Origin: an uncultured Rickettsiales bacterium
Lineage (GTDB): Bacteria > Pseudomonadota > Alphaproteobacteria > Rickettsiales > Deianiraeaceae
Assembly (NCBI GenBank): GCA_946544555.1
Contig: CAMNMI010000007.1
Location: 1 to 21,008 of the forward strand
Direction: 5' to 3'
DNA length: 21,008 bases
Made by a program: the position numbers and the translations under genes. Of the stretch, positions 13,914 to 20,954 are shown in pieces (within the stretch, counting starts at the first letter, position 1; each line of letters opens with the position of its first letter). Under the pieces are notes generated by a model. That model ran no database searches. It was given only the letters and a program-made list of their open reading frames with translations, and was not told the DNA's origin.

Positions 13914-14894
13914 ATGCGAGCATGTATTTTGAATGGGGTAGGAGACCACACACACTTGCAAATTGTGCAAATGAAAGAGCCAGTAGATATTGGTCCAGAA
14001 GAGGTTTTGATACAACAAACTGCACTTGGTATCAACTTTGATGATGTGATGTATCGCCGCGGGGATTATCCAATACCAGATGGGTATGGAAAAACACCAA
14101 TCATTGGTTTTGAGGCCACAGGAACTGTGTTGCGTAAGGGTGAAAAAGTTAAAGGATTTAATGTTGGGGATCAGGTTGGATATGGGTTTTGCCCTCTGGG
14201 GGCTTATGCCGAACAGCGCGTGATTGATTATCGTTTTTTGTTGTCTGTACCGCAGGAATTCACTCCCGAGACAGTCGCTTGTGTGCTTCGTAAGGGACTA
14301 ACTGCGGAGTATTTGCTATTTCATACATTTGCACCAAGAAAAGGCAACTGGATTTTGATACACTCTGTCGCCGGTGGAGTAGGACACATCATGGCTAAGT
14401 GGGCTAAATTTGCGGGCTTGAATGTCATTGGAACTGTCTGTGATGATAGCAAACTGTCAATTGCGCTTGCAACAGGATGTGATTTTGTCATCAACCGTGC
14501 CACGGAAGACATTGTTGCAAAGGTGGCAGAATATACTAACGAAGTGGGCGTGCATGCAGTGTTTGATGGCATCGGCAAGCCAGTATTTGAGAAGTCATTG
14601 AAATCGCTCAAACCCGGCGGGCTTTATGTCAGTTATGGCTATGCAGGTGGCAAGCTTGATCCAATTGATGTCATGGAGCTGCGCCAGCGCTGTTTGTTCT
14701 TCACAGCACCAGTATTGGAGCTCTACAAGCGAAACAGATTTGAACTGATTTATGCAGCCTCGGCAGTATTTGATATGTTGCGGAAAGGCGTCATTGCGCC
14801 AAACATTTCACGTTATGGAATGGACGGTATTCAACAGGCACACGCTGACTTGGAAAGTGGCAAAACAACCGGTTCAATCGTGATAAATTGCTAA
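13914..14894 (+). CDS. qor: NADPH:quinone oxidoreductase (zinc-independent MDR family)
   Basis: 326 aa from the ATG at 13914 (MRACILNGVGD); a TTG six bases upstream is less likely. It is a medium-chain dehydrogenase/reductase without structural or catalytic zinc ligands. GINFDDVMYRRGDYP matches the QOR signature GINxxDxxxRxGxYP. GFEATGTV and GAYAEQRVID follow. The Rossmann nucleotide site is LIHSVAGGVGHIMAKWAKFAG, ending in ALATGCDFVINR. The C-terminal GKTTGSIVIN matches the family GKTVGKIVL. The enzyme probably reduces quinones with NADPH. A TTGCAA (in AGTTGCAAAATAAATA) at 13872-13877 with TATTTA 16 bp on may be its promoter; the same motif follows repeat copy 1. Confidence 0.9.
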   Translation: MRACILNGVGDHTHLQIVQMKEPVDIGPEEVLIQQTALGINFDDVMYRRGDYPIPDGYGKTPIIGFEATGTVLRKGEKVKGFNVGDQVGYGFCPLGAYAEQRVIDYRFLLSVPQEFTPETVACVLRKGLTAEYLLFHTFAPRKGNWILIHSVAGGVGHIMAKWAKFAGLNVIGTVCDDSKLSIALATGCDFVINRATEDIVAKVAEYTNEVGVHAVFDGIGKPVFEKSLKSLKPGGLYVSYGYAGGKLDPIDVMELRQRCLFFTAPVLELYKRNRFELIYAASAVFDMLRKGVIAPNISRYGMDGIQQAHADLESGKTTGSIVINC

Positions 14895-14899
14895 TTTCC

Positions 14900-14983
14900 A
14901 TTGCGTGGCCCGGTGCCTCGCCCTCGCCATTTGTCATCTCCTCGCTGCGCTCGTCCGACAAATGTGCTCCGCGCCCACGCAAT
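14900..14983 (+). repeat. GC-rich palindromic repeat, copy 7
   Basis: Outer arms ATTGCGTGG / CCACGCAAT and inner arms CATTTGTC / GACAAATG both pair perfectly. Relative to other copies, the outer G-C became A-T and an inner G-C became T-A on both sides together. It lies between convergent genes. Confidence 0.9.
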
Positions 14984-14997
14984 AAAAACACCATTAA

Positions 14998-15576
14998 TTA
15001 TTTTACTGACAAAGTGCTTAAAACTGCAATCTCAACAAGGAATAGATACATTGCGCCAAAGACAATTATATTATTGGCTTTATTGCTCTCACTCACGCTG
15101 ATACTCTTGCGGAACACGTCTTTTACTCGGTTGGTTAGTGGAATAACAAAATTTGTTGATTGCGCGTATATTTCCCAGATGTCGCGGTAGTGGCGCGCTA
15201 ATAGTTTGTCATATTTCTTCGCCGAAAAACAGTCATTGACGAGGAAAATTACGCATGCCATGATTGTAAAATACGGGTTTTGCACGAGCAGATTGATGCC
15301 GATGAATAATATGAATTGAGCCAAGAGCATCGGGTGGCGACACAGTGCGTAGACACCAGTGATTTTGATTTTGCCTAAGTATTTTACTGTCATGGATGCA
15401 GCCATGCGAAGCGCCAATCCGCTGAATATGAATATGCATCCAAACTGTGCAAACTTTGTATGAAGTGGCTGAAATTCATGCCCGAACAGAAACACAACAA
15501 ATGCAGCAACTCCCCAGAGGAAATATGAAAACAGTGGAACTCTGAACTCAAAAAATAACCTTAACTTGTCGTTCAT
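14998..15576 (-). CDS. Membrane methyltransferase-family protein (ICMT/PEMT-like)
   Basis: 192 aa with about five membrane segments (residues 13-32, 44-60, 84-98, 100-115 and 168-188). GVYALCRHPMLLAQFILFIGINLL (74-97) matches the isoprenylcysteine carboxyl methyltransferase / phospholipid methyltransferase signature GxYxxxRHPxYxG, which contributes to the SAM site. DKLLARHYRDIWEIYAQSTNFVIP (123-146) matches the following family block, in which a Y-x-x-Y-x-x-x-x-x-x-x-I-P pattern sits. Bacterial members methylate varied lipids or isoprenoids; the substrate here is unknown. The last membrane segment, after the usual end, is an extra. It starts 2 bp after the extended bS21 gene, so the two are very probably co-transcribed. 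Confidence 0.75.
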   Translation of the reverse strand: MNDKLRLFFEFRVPLFSYFLWGVAAFVVFLFGHEFQPLHTKFAQFGCIFIFSGLALRMAASMTVKYLGKIKITGVYALCRHPMLLAQFILFIGINLLVQNPYFTIMACVIFLVNDCFSAKKYDKLLARHYRDIWEIYAQSTNFVIPLTNRVKDVFRKSISVSESNKANNIIVFGAMYLFLVEIAVLSTLSVK

Positions 15577-15578
15577 GG

Positions 15579-16043
15579 TTAATTATTTTCTTTTTCATCC
15601 GATTCTTCATCTGTGCTTTCATCGGATGAATTTTCTTTTTTCTCATTTATTTTGTCAGCTATTTTTGTAGCAGCCAACAAAATTGAAGCATCGTCAAAGT
15701 CGGCCTTGTCAAGCATCAATTCGTTAACTTTTTTGTTCTTTGTTGTATAGACACAAACTTTTCCGTTGTTGTAAATCTTGACAATGTGGTTGAAAACTTG
15801 GAACACAAATGGCTTCTGTCCTTGTGATGTCATGACACCGCTTGAACTGTCAAGTGCCTTTTCATTGCGGTCTTTTATCTTGCGACGAATGATTTCCGTC
15901 ATTCTCTCAAGCATTTTCTCACGGTTGTTTTTGAATGTCTTTTTTGCCTTGATACAGCGGAATGTCCCCTCCTTTTGTTGTTCCTTTTTTAGAGCCCTCA
16001 AAGCACCCATAACATCATTATTGTAAATTACAACTGTTGCCAT
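15579..16043 (-). CDS. rpsU: 30S ribosomal protein bS21 with a C-terminal extension
   Basis: 154 aa from the ATG at 16043 (MATVVIYNNDVMGALRALKKEQQKEG). Residues 1-62 match alphaproteobacterial bS21 (family V.DNNVDQALRALKKKMQREGxFRExK), including the helical Arg/Lys tract FKNNREKMLERMTEIIRRKIKDRNEK. bS21 sits on the 30S platform near the 3' end of 16S rRNA and aids initiation. Normal bS21 has 60-80 residues. Here residues 64-154 add a segment with strands QKPFVFQVFNHIVKIYNNGKVCVYTTKN, a helix ASILLAATKIADKINEK and an acidic tail SSDESTDEESDEKENN. Longer ORF starts upstream run into the promoter and repeat copy 8, so they are rejected. It is followed after 2 bp by the methyltransferase-family gene. 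The family call is by pattern; the extension is unrecognised. Confidence 0.78.
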   Translation of the reverse strand: MATVVIYNNDVMGALRALKKEQQKEGTFRCIKAKKTFKNNREKMLERMTEIIRRKIKDRNEKALDSSSGVMTSQGQKPFVFQVFNHIVKIYNNGKVCVYTTKNKKVNELMLDKADFDDASILLAATKIADKINEKKENSSDESTDEESDEKENN

Positions 16044-16063
16044 AATTTTATTAATATGTTTGA

Positions 16064-16090
16064 TTAGTAATTGCATCTTTTTATTGTCAA
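16064..16090 (-). promoter_or_regulatory. Candidate promoter of the rpsU operon
   Basis: Minus strand: TTGACA (16090-16085) followed by TACTAA (16069-16064) at 15 bp, or ACTAAT at 16 bp. The -35 is consensus, the -10 is weak. It supports the start at 16043 because the longer start candidate at 16076 would fall inside it. Confidence 0.45.
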
Positions 16091-16108
16091 GGATTAATTG
16101 TTGTTTTG

Positions 16109-16203
16109 GTTGCGTGGCCCGAGGCCTCGCCCTCGCCGTTTGCACTCTCCTCGTTCCGCTACGCTCCACTTCGTCCAGCAAACGCGCTCCGCGCCCACGC
16201 AAC
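16109..16203 (+). repeat. GC-rich palindromic repeat, copy 8
   Basis: Outer arms GTTGCGTGG / CCACGCAAC and inner arms CGTTTGC / GCAAACG pair perfectly. It lies between the dedA-like gene end and rpsU on the minus strand. Confidence 0.9.
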
Positions 16204-16208
16204 AGAAT

Positions 16209-16859
16209 TTATTTTGTTATATTCTGGCTTTCTTTTTTTGCTCTGCGTCTTTTAGCAATTTGCGCAAATATAATTCTTGTTATGATGTAGGACACCAACA
16301 GCGCAACACACAAAATCGTAAAGTCCTTAATTGCCTTGTGAATGAGATGCTGACTGCTACCGAAGAAATAGCCAATCAAATACATGGCTGTTGAGAAAAC
16401 TGCACCACCAAGCGCATTATAGAAAATGAATTGGTGGATTGGCATTTTAGCCATTCCTGCTGGGATTGTAATGATGTGCTTGAACGCAGGAACAGGCACA
16501 AAGCGCCCGACAAACATCAGCAAGCGCCCATGTTTTAGGAACATCTTTTCCAGCTTTTCAAGTTTTGCAACGTTAATATGCAACAGTTTTGAGTGCTTGT
16601 ATATTAGTCCTCGCCCAAGGAACATTGCAAAGTAGTAGTTAATCAAACATCCAACAACAATCCCTGCGGTAGTGAAAATAATCAGCAACGGCAAACTTTT
16701 TGTGCCAAGATAGGCATAATATCCCAGCGGGATGATAAGTGTTTCCACTGGAATAATGACTGGAAACGCCGTGCTTTCCAATGCAGCAAAAATGGCTACA
16801 TGCCAGTAATTAAGCTCTCCAATCAGTTTTAATATCTCGTACGCAAACTCTTTTAACAT
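16209..16859 (-). CDS. DedA/VTT-family membrane protein
   Basis: 216 aa. ALESTAFPVIIPVETLIIPLGYYAYLG matches the DedA re-entrant motif E-x-x-x-P-x-x-P-x-E, and LMFVGRFVPVPAFKHIITIPAGMAKMPIHQFIFYNALGGAVFST matches the second signature GRFxPxxRxxxxxxAGxxxMxxxxFxxxNxxG. The family's Arg after VP is Phe-Lys here (VPAFKH). Several other membrane segments and a basic C-terminus (IAKRRRAKKESQ) follow. DedA proteins are inner-membrane proteins implicated in lipid (undecaprenyl-phosphate or phosphatidylethanolamine) transport; the cargo here is unknown. The gene lies downstream of lon on the same strand with 53 bp between them. Confidence 0.88.
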   Translation of the reverse strand: MLKEFAYEILKLIGELNYWHVAIFAALESTAFPVIIPVETLIIPLGYYAYLGTKSLPLLIIFTTAGIVVGCLINYYFAMFLGRGLIYKHSKLLHINVAKLEKLEKMFLKHGRLLMFVGRFVPVPAFKHIITIPAGMAKMPIHQFIFYNALGGAVFSTAMYLIGYFFGSSQHLIHKAIKDFTILCVALLVSYIITRIIFAQIAKRRRAKKESQNITK

Positions 16860-16912
16860 GATTAAAAAATAATACTGCGTGTCATATGTTTTTTTTTATT
16901 TGCAACAGATTT

Positions 16913-19249
16913 TTACAGACATGCCACTGTCTTTATCACCTCCTCAATCCTACTGCAAGGATGAATTTTCAGCTTGCTGATGATGTCCTGCGGCAGTTCC
17001 TCCAAATCTTTTTTGTTGTCTTTTGGGATAATGACTTCTTTCACTCCGCTGCGGACAGCTGATGTGAGCTTTTCTCTTAACCCGCCAATCGGCAAAACGG
17101 CGCCGCGCAGCGAGACCTCTCCCGTCATGGCAAGATGTTTTGATACGCACTTGTTTTTCAACAGCGACACAATAGCCGTAGTGATTGTAATTCCGGCGGA
17201 AGGCCCATCTTTTGGAGTTGCACCATCTGGAACGTGCACATGAATGTCAATGTTTTTGAACTCTTTTGCGTCAATACCGAACTCTTTGGCTTTGGACTTC
17301 ACCAAGCTGAATGCTGTCTGGATGCTCTCCTTCATGACATTTCCAAGCTCACCTGTGTATTTAATTTCACCCTTACCATTTGGAAGCTTTGCGGCCTCAA
17401 TCATGAGGATATCTCCGCCAACTTCTGTGTAGGCCAAACCGTTGACAACACCCACAAAATCCTTGCGCTCAATGACTGTGTGGTCGTATTTCTGCACCCC
17501 GAGATATTTCTTAACATTCTTGTTGGAGATTATGACTGGCTTTTTGGTTTTTAGTTGTTCTATAACGGCTTTACGACATAGCTTTGCAAGTTTGCGTTCT
17601 AAATCACGCACCCCTGCCTCGCGTGTATAGTGTTGGATGATTTCAGTTATCACACCATCACTGATTTTGCAGTCCTCTTTGGTAAGGCCATTTTCCTCCA
17701 TCTGGCGCGGAAGGATATACTTCTTTGCAATTTTGAATTTCTCATTTTCCAGATAACTTGGCACCTTGATGAGTTCAATTCTGTCAAGCAGTGGCGCTGA
17801 GATTTTCAAGCTGTTGGCCGTTGCCACGAACATGACTTTTGACAGGTCGTATTCAAAATCAAGGTAGTGATCTACAAATTTGCTGTTTTGTTGATAGTCA
17901 AGCACCTCCAATAGTGCACTGGCTGGGTCGCCGCGATTATCGTTTGTCAGTTTGTCAAGCTCATCAAGTAATATCAATGGGTTGGTCGTCTTGGCCTGCT
18001 TCATTGCCTTGATAATCTTCCCCGGCATTGACCCGAGATACGTCCGTCTGTGCCCACGAATAGCTGCCTCATCACATACACCTCCGAGCGCAATCTTCAC
18101 AAATTCACGTCCAGTTGCCTTTGCCATGGCCTCTGCCAAACTGGTTTTACCCACTCCCGGAGGACCATATAGACACAATATATTCTTCTTTGACTGCTTG
18201 CCTGTTTTTATTTGCACAGCGATGCTTTCAAGTATTCTCTCCTTTGCTTTTTCCATGCCGTAGTGGCTGTCCTCCAATATCTTTTCTGCCTTGTGAAAGT
18301 CGTTGTTGAGCGGCGTCTCCTCGTTCCATGGGAGGTCAAAAATGGTATCAAGATAACCCCTGACAACCCCTGCCTCACTTGACATCGTGCCAAGATATTT
18401 CAGCTTTTTTATTTCCTCCTTGACAACATCAACTACCTTTTCAGGAAGCTTTTTTTCTGCTAACTTTTTCTCATATTTATCTATCAAATCATTTGTATTG
18501 TCTCCTTCACCGAGCTCCTTCTTGATGATATTCATCTGCTCTTTGAGGTAATATTCTCTGTTGTTTTTGGCGATGTTTTTGTCTGCGCGCTTGCGGATTT
18601 CCCGCTGCATTTTTTCAATCTCATTTTCGCGTGTTAGGACATCTATCAGAGTTGCAATTCTGTCTTCAAGCTGATTTGCGCCCAAGATTGATAGTTTGTC
18701 TTCATCCTCAACATCAATGCGCGATGACACAATGTCCACAAAAATAGCAGGATCACTTATAGTTTCAAGATTTTGTAGGACATCCTGCGAAAACTTATTT
18801 CCATTGTTTTCAATGTAGCGTCTCAAGACATCCTTCAAGTCCTTCATTAGTGCCAATACTTTGACTGGATTGGTGTTTGTAGCCTGTGGAAAATGTGTCT
18901 TTGCGCGAATGCAATCTGTCTGTTCGTATTCCTCAACGCTTCCGCGGCAGATGCAGTCCAGTGTGATTTTCATTGTTCCGTCTGGCAATTTCATTGACTG
19001 GATAATCTTGCAGATTGTTCCAACTTTTGGCAGTTGTTCCACATTAATCCTCTCATCAAATGACTTTTCTGTTTGAGTGACGACAAGGACATCACTATTT
19101 GTGCTGATTGCCTGTTCAAGCGCTCTAATGGAAATTCTCCTATTCACAAACAGCGGTACAATCGTGCTTGGAAATACAACAATCTCAATGACAGGAATGA
19201 CTGGTAGAAGGAAAGATTTCCTCGTATCAATACGCTTTTTAAAAACCAT
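16913..19249 (-). CDS. lon: ATP-dependent Lon protease
   Basis: 778 aa, the normal length. The N-terminal LON substrate domain (about 12-205: LPVIPVIEIVVFPSTIVPLFVNRR) leads to a coiled region and the AAA+ module with Walker A GPPGVGKT (362-369), Walker B LILLDELDK (425-433) and sensor region TANSLKISAPLLDRIE. The C-terminal protease domain has the PKDGPSAG motif with catalytic Ser684 and the paired Lys727 in GGLREKLTSAVRSG. It degrades misfolded and regulatory proteins in the cytoplasm. A CTTGAAA element upstream resembles a heat-shock -35, consistent with the family's usual regulation. No Shine-Dalgarno is seen before the ATG at 19249. Confidence 0.98.
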   Translation of the reverse strand: MVFKKRIDTRKSFLLPVIPVIEIVVFPSTIVPLFVNRRISIRALEQAISTNSDVLVVTQTEKSFDERINVEQLPKVGTICKIIQSMKLPDGTMKITLDCICRGSVEEYEQTDCIRAKTHFPQATNTNPVKVLALMKDLKDVLRRYIENNGNKFSQDVLQNLETISDPAIFVDIVSSRIDVEDEDKLSILGANQLEDRIATLIDVLTRENEIEKMQREIRKRADKNIAKNNREYYLKEQMNIIKKELGEGDNTNDLIDKYEKKLAEKKLPEKVVDVVKEEIKKLKYLGTMSSEAGVVRGYLDTIFDLPWNEETPLNNDFHKAEKILEDSHYGMEKAKERILESIAVQIKTGKQSKKNILCLYGPPGVGKTSLAEAMAKATGREFVKIALGGVCDEAAIRGHRRTYLGSMPGKIIKAMKQAKTTNPLILLDELDKLTNDNRGDPASALLEVLDYQQNSKFVDHYLDFEYDLSKVMFVATANSLKISAPLLDRIELIKVPSYLENEKFKIAKKYILPRQMEENGLTKEDCKISDGVITEIIQHYTREAGVRDLERKLAKLCRKAVIEQLKTKKPVIISNKNVKKYLGVQKYDHTVIERKDFVGVVNGLAYTEVGGDILMIEAAKLPNGKGEIKYTGELGNVMKESIQTAFSLVKSKAKEFGIDAKEFKNIDIHVHVPDGATPKDGPSAGITITTAIVSLLKNKCVSKHLAMTGEVSLRGAVLPIGGLREKLTSAVRSGVKEVIIPKDNKKDLEELPQDIISKLKIHPCSRIEEVIKTVACL

Positions 19250-19265
19250 TATGACTACATTTTCA

Positions 19266-19294
19266 AGATATAGAATGAAATTTTAGATTTCAAG
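19266..19294 (-). promoter_or_regulatory. Possible heat-shock (sigma32-type) promoter of lon
   Basis: Minus strand: CTTGAAA (19294-19288), 14 bp, CTATATCT (19273-19266). The -35 fits the E. coli sigma32 consensus exactly; the -10 fits only in its outer positions (consensus CCCCATnT). It could also be a weak sigma70 promoter. Confidence 0.3.
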
Positions 19295-19313
19295 CATAAG
19301 CGTTTATAAAAAA

Positions 19314-19341
19314 TTGTCATTTAATTATTAATGTGTATAAT
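19314..19341 (+). promoter_or_regulatory. sigma70-like promoter for the 160-aa gene
   Basis: TTGTCA (19314-19319), 16 bp, perfect TATAAT (19336-19341), giving a leader of about 17 nt before ATG at 19365. Confidence 0.6.
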
Positions 19342-19364
19342 TAGATGTTTTTTTTTGTTTTTAT

Positions 19365-19847
19365 ATGAATAAAATTAATGTTAAACAACCAAAATTTCCA
19401 CTGGAAAAAATATTGAACGACGCTTTTTTTGACCAAATATTAGCACGGCTTAAAAATGAAGCTCTGGGGCTACAACAAGGCATACAGCAATTGGGTGGAA
19501 TAAACGAGCAAAATTATCAACAAATGGGGAAAGCCATTTTAGATACATTGATTTATGAAACAATTACTGAGTTAAATATAGCACCTAACAACAATATTAA
19601 GAGTTTGAGAAATGCAATAAGAAAAGAAATTTTTGAAAAAGCAGTAGCAGAAGACAATATTCAAGAAAATTTAAAGATAGATGATGAGCGCATTAAAATA
19701 CGATGCAAAGAGGTTCAGAAACAAATCAATGATTTTATGTGGTATTTGTTCGAGAATGCAAAAAAATATAACCATAAAAAAGCAAATAATAATGTTAGTC
19801 ATAAAAACAATAAAGGGAGTAAAAAATCTTCTCCAGATATAAAATAA
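19365..19847 (+). CDS. Hypothetical helical protein (160 aa)
   Basis: No family is recognised. The ATG at 19365 (MNKINVKQPKFPLEKILNDAFFDQILARLKNEALGLQQGIQQLGG) is 24 nt after a perfect -10. The product is predicted mostly helical and rich in Asn, Gln, Lys and Ile. It ends in a basic low-complexity tail (KYNHKKANNNVSHKNNKGSKKSSPDIK). There is no signal peptide or membrane segment. It is divergent from lon and followed after 11 bp by repeat copy 9. Composition resembles the other orphans of the window. Confidence 0.7.
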   Translation: MNKINVKQPKFPLEKILNDAFFDQILARLKNEALGLQQGIQQLGGINEQNYQQMGKAILDTLIYETITELNIAPNNNIKSLRNAIRKEIFEKAVAEDNIQENLKIDDERIKIRCKEVQKQINDFMWYLFENAKKYNHKKANNNVSHKNNKGSKKSSPDIK

Positions 19848-19858
19848 TAAAAAAAGAT

Positions 19859-19914
19859 GTTGCGCTGCCCGAAGCCACGCCCTTGCCATTTGGCACCGCT
19901 CCGCCCAGCGCAAC
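19859..19914 (+). repeat. GC-rich palindromic repeat, copy 9 (internally deleted, 56 bp)
   Basis: The left arm is complete (GTTGCGCTGCCCGAAGCCAC, then CATTTGGCACCGCT) but the centre and right inner arm are missing; it ends CGCTCCGCCCAGCGCAAC. Outer arms GTTGCGCTG / CAGCGCAAC still pair perfectly. The CGAGG of the mini-hairpin has mutated to CGAAG and its partner to CCTTG, which restores pairing. Confidence 0.85.
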
Positions 19915-19915
19915 A

Positions 19916-19943
19916 AAATCTACAACCTCAAATCTACAACCTC
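19916..19943 (+). repeat. 14-bp perfect tandem duplication
   Basis: AAATCTACAACCTC occurs twice in a row at 19916-19929 and 19930-19943, directly upstream of the TTGACA of the tRNA-Glu promoter. It could be a slippage product or an upstream control site. Confidence 0.75.
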
Positions 19944-19972
19944 TTGACAATTACTATTTTCGTTTATCAAAT
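19944..19972 (+). promoter_or_regulatory. Promoter of tRNA-Glu (and probably cysQ)
   Basis: TTGACA (19944-19949), 17 bp, TCAAAT (19967-19972). The tRNA 5' end is 9 bp further on. Because the CDS begins 41 bp after the tRNA, this promoter may serve both. Confidence 0.7.
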
Positions 19973-19981
19973 GCGCACGAT

Positions 19982-20056
19982 GGTTCCATCGTCTAGAGGT
20001 TAGGACATCAGGTTTTCATCCTGACAACAGGGGTTCGATTCCCCTTGGAATCACCA
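19982..20056 (+). tRNA. tRNA-Glu(UUC) with encoded CCA
   Basis: 75 nt including the encoded CCA. Acceptor GGTTCCA pairs with TGGAATC (one G-T pair), discriminator A, then CCA. The D arm starts GTCTAGAGG as in bacterial tRNA-Glu. The anticodon stem TCAGG / CCTGA closes the loop TTTTCAT, giving anticodon UUC. The T arm AGGGG-TTCGATT-CCCCT is standard. Confidence 0.97.
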
Positions 20057-20097
20057 CTTTGCATATGTCGGTGGCTAACAATCAGCAGGAAGATTAC

Positions 20098-20940
20098 ATG
20101 GTTGGTATTGTTAGAGAAAAGACCGATGAAATTGTCTCACTGTTGGAAAATACTGGCTATTATCTGATAAATGAGCAGTGCAAGCGGGCGTATGAGGTCT
20201 ACAAAAAAGATGATGGCAGTATGCTGACAACCCTTGATTTGGCATCGGATTTGATAATCAAGGACGGCCTAAAAAGCTTATTTGGAGATATTCCAGTGCT
20301 ATCAGAGGAAAACGAGCAAGAGGATAACATAAAGATTGCAGACAAGCAGCATATGTTTTTACTTGATCCGATTGATGGCACAAGGTCATTCAATGCGAGC
20401 AAGGAGTTCACAATTAATCTTGCATTTTGTGTTAATGGTGAGCCAAAAATTGGGTTTATCCACAATCCAATCAAGCGTGTTTTGTTGTTTGGTGATGAGA
20501 ATAAATCTTTCCGCAGAAGTGGCGGAAATACAACAAAAATTTTGAGGTTTCCAAAGATAGATGGTCTGAAATTCAAACAAGAACAACAACCATTTAGAGT
20601 AGCTTGCGGGCACACATTTTTTAATAGCATTGGTATTGACAAAATTGCAGAACGCATAAGTGGACTGGGCTACAACTTTGACAAGAGCAATATCGTGAAA
20701 TTCTCTGCCATGGAAAAACTCCTATCGCTAATTGATAATGACTGCGATGCTTTTGTTTGTGCGGAATGTTGCAAGGACTGGGATATTCTGCCGGCTGTAC
20801 CAATTTTGAAGGCAATTGGAGGAAAATTTACTACCAACAATCCAACTGTATTTAATGGTGGTAATTTTGAACAAGGCATATTTATAGCTGGCAAATGCGA
20901 AGATTTTGTTGACGACTTGGTTGAAGTTTTTACACATTAA
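20098..20940 (+). CDS. cysQ: CysQ / inositol monophosphatase-family phosphatase
   Basis: 280 aa from the ATG at 20098, preceded by AGGA at Shine-Dalgarno distance. Upstream in-frame starts at 20065 (ATG) or 20059 (TTG) would leave at most 8 nt after the tRNA 3' end. Motifs of the lithium-sensitive phosphatase family are present: DLASDLIIKD, VLSEEN (Glu70/71), LLDPIDGTRSF (90-95 DPIDGT) with two metal-binding Asp, and CKDWDILPAVPIL (Asp228). CysQ hydrolyses 3'-phosphoadenosine 5'-phosphate to AMP; the close relative inositol monophosphatase hydrolyses inositol phosphates, and the motifs alone do not separate them completely. TRSFNASKEF favours CysQ (family GTKEF). It follows tRNA-Glu closely and may share its transcript. 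Repeat copy 10 begins 15 bp after the stop. Confidence 0.85.
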   Translation: MVGIVREKTDEIVSLLENTGYYLINEQCKRAYEVYKKDDGSMLTTLDLASDLIIKDGLKSLFGDIPVLSEENEQEDNIKIADKQHMFLLDPIDGTRSFNASKEFTINLAFCVNGEPKIGFIHNPIKRVLLFGDENKSFRRSGGNTTKILRFPKIDGLKFKQEQQPFRVACGHTFFNSIGIDKIAERISGLGYNFDKSNIVKFSAMEKLLSLIDNDCDAFVCAECCKDWDILPAVPILKAIGGKFTTNNPTVFNGGNFEQGIFIAGKCEDFVDDLVEVFTH

Positions 20941-20954
20941 TCTTAAAACTTTAT

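Noticed and set aside
16044..16202. N-terminal extension of the bS21 ORF
   Set aside because: It reads through repeat copy 8 and the TTGACA promoter; bS21 homology starts at MATVVIYNND.
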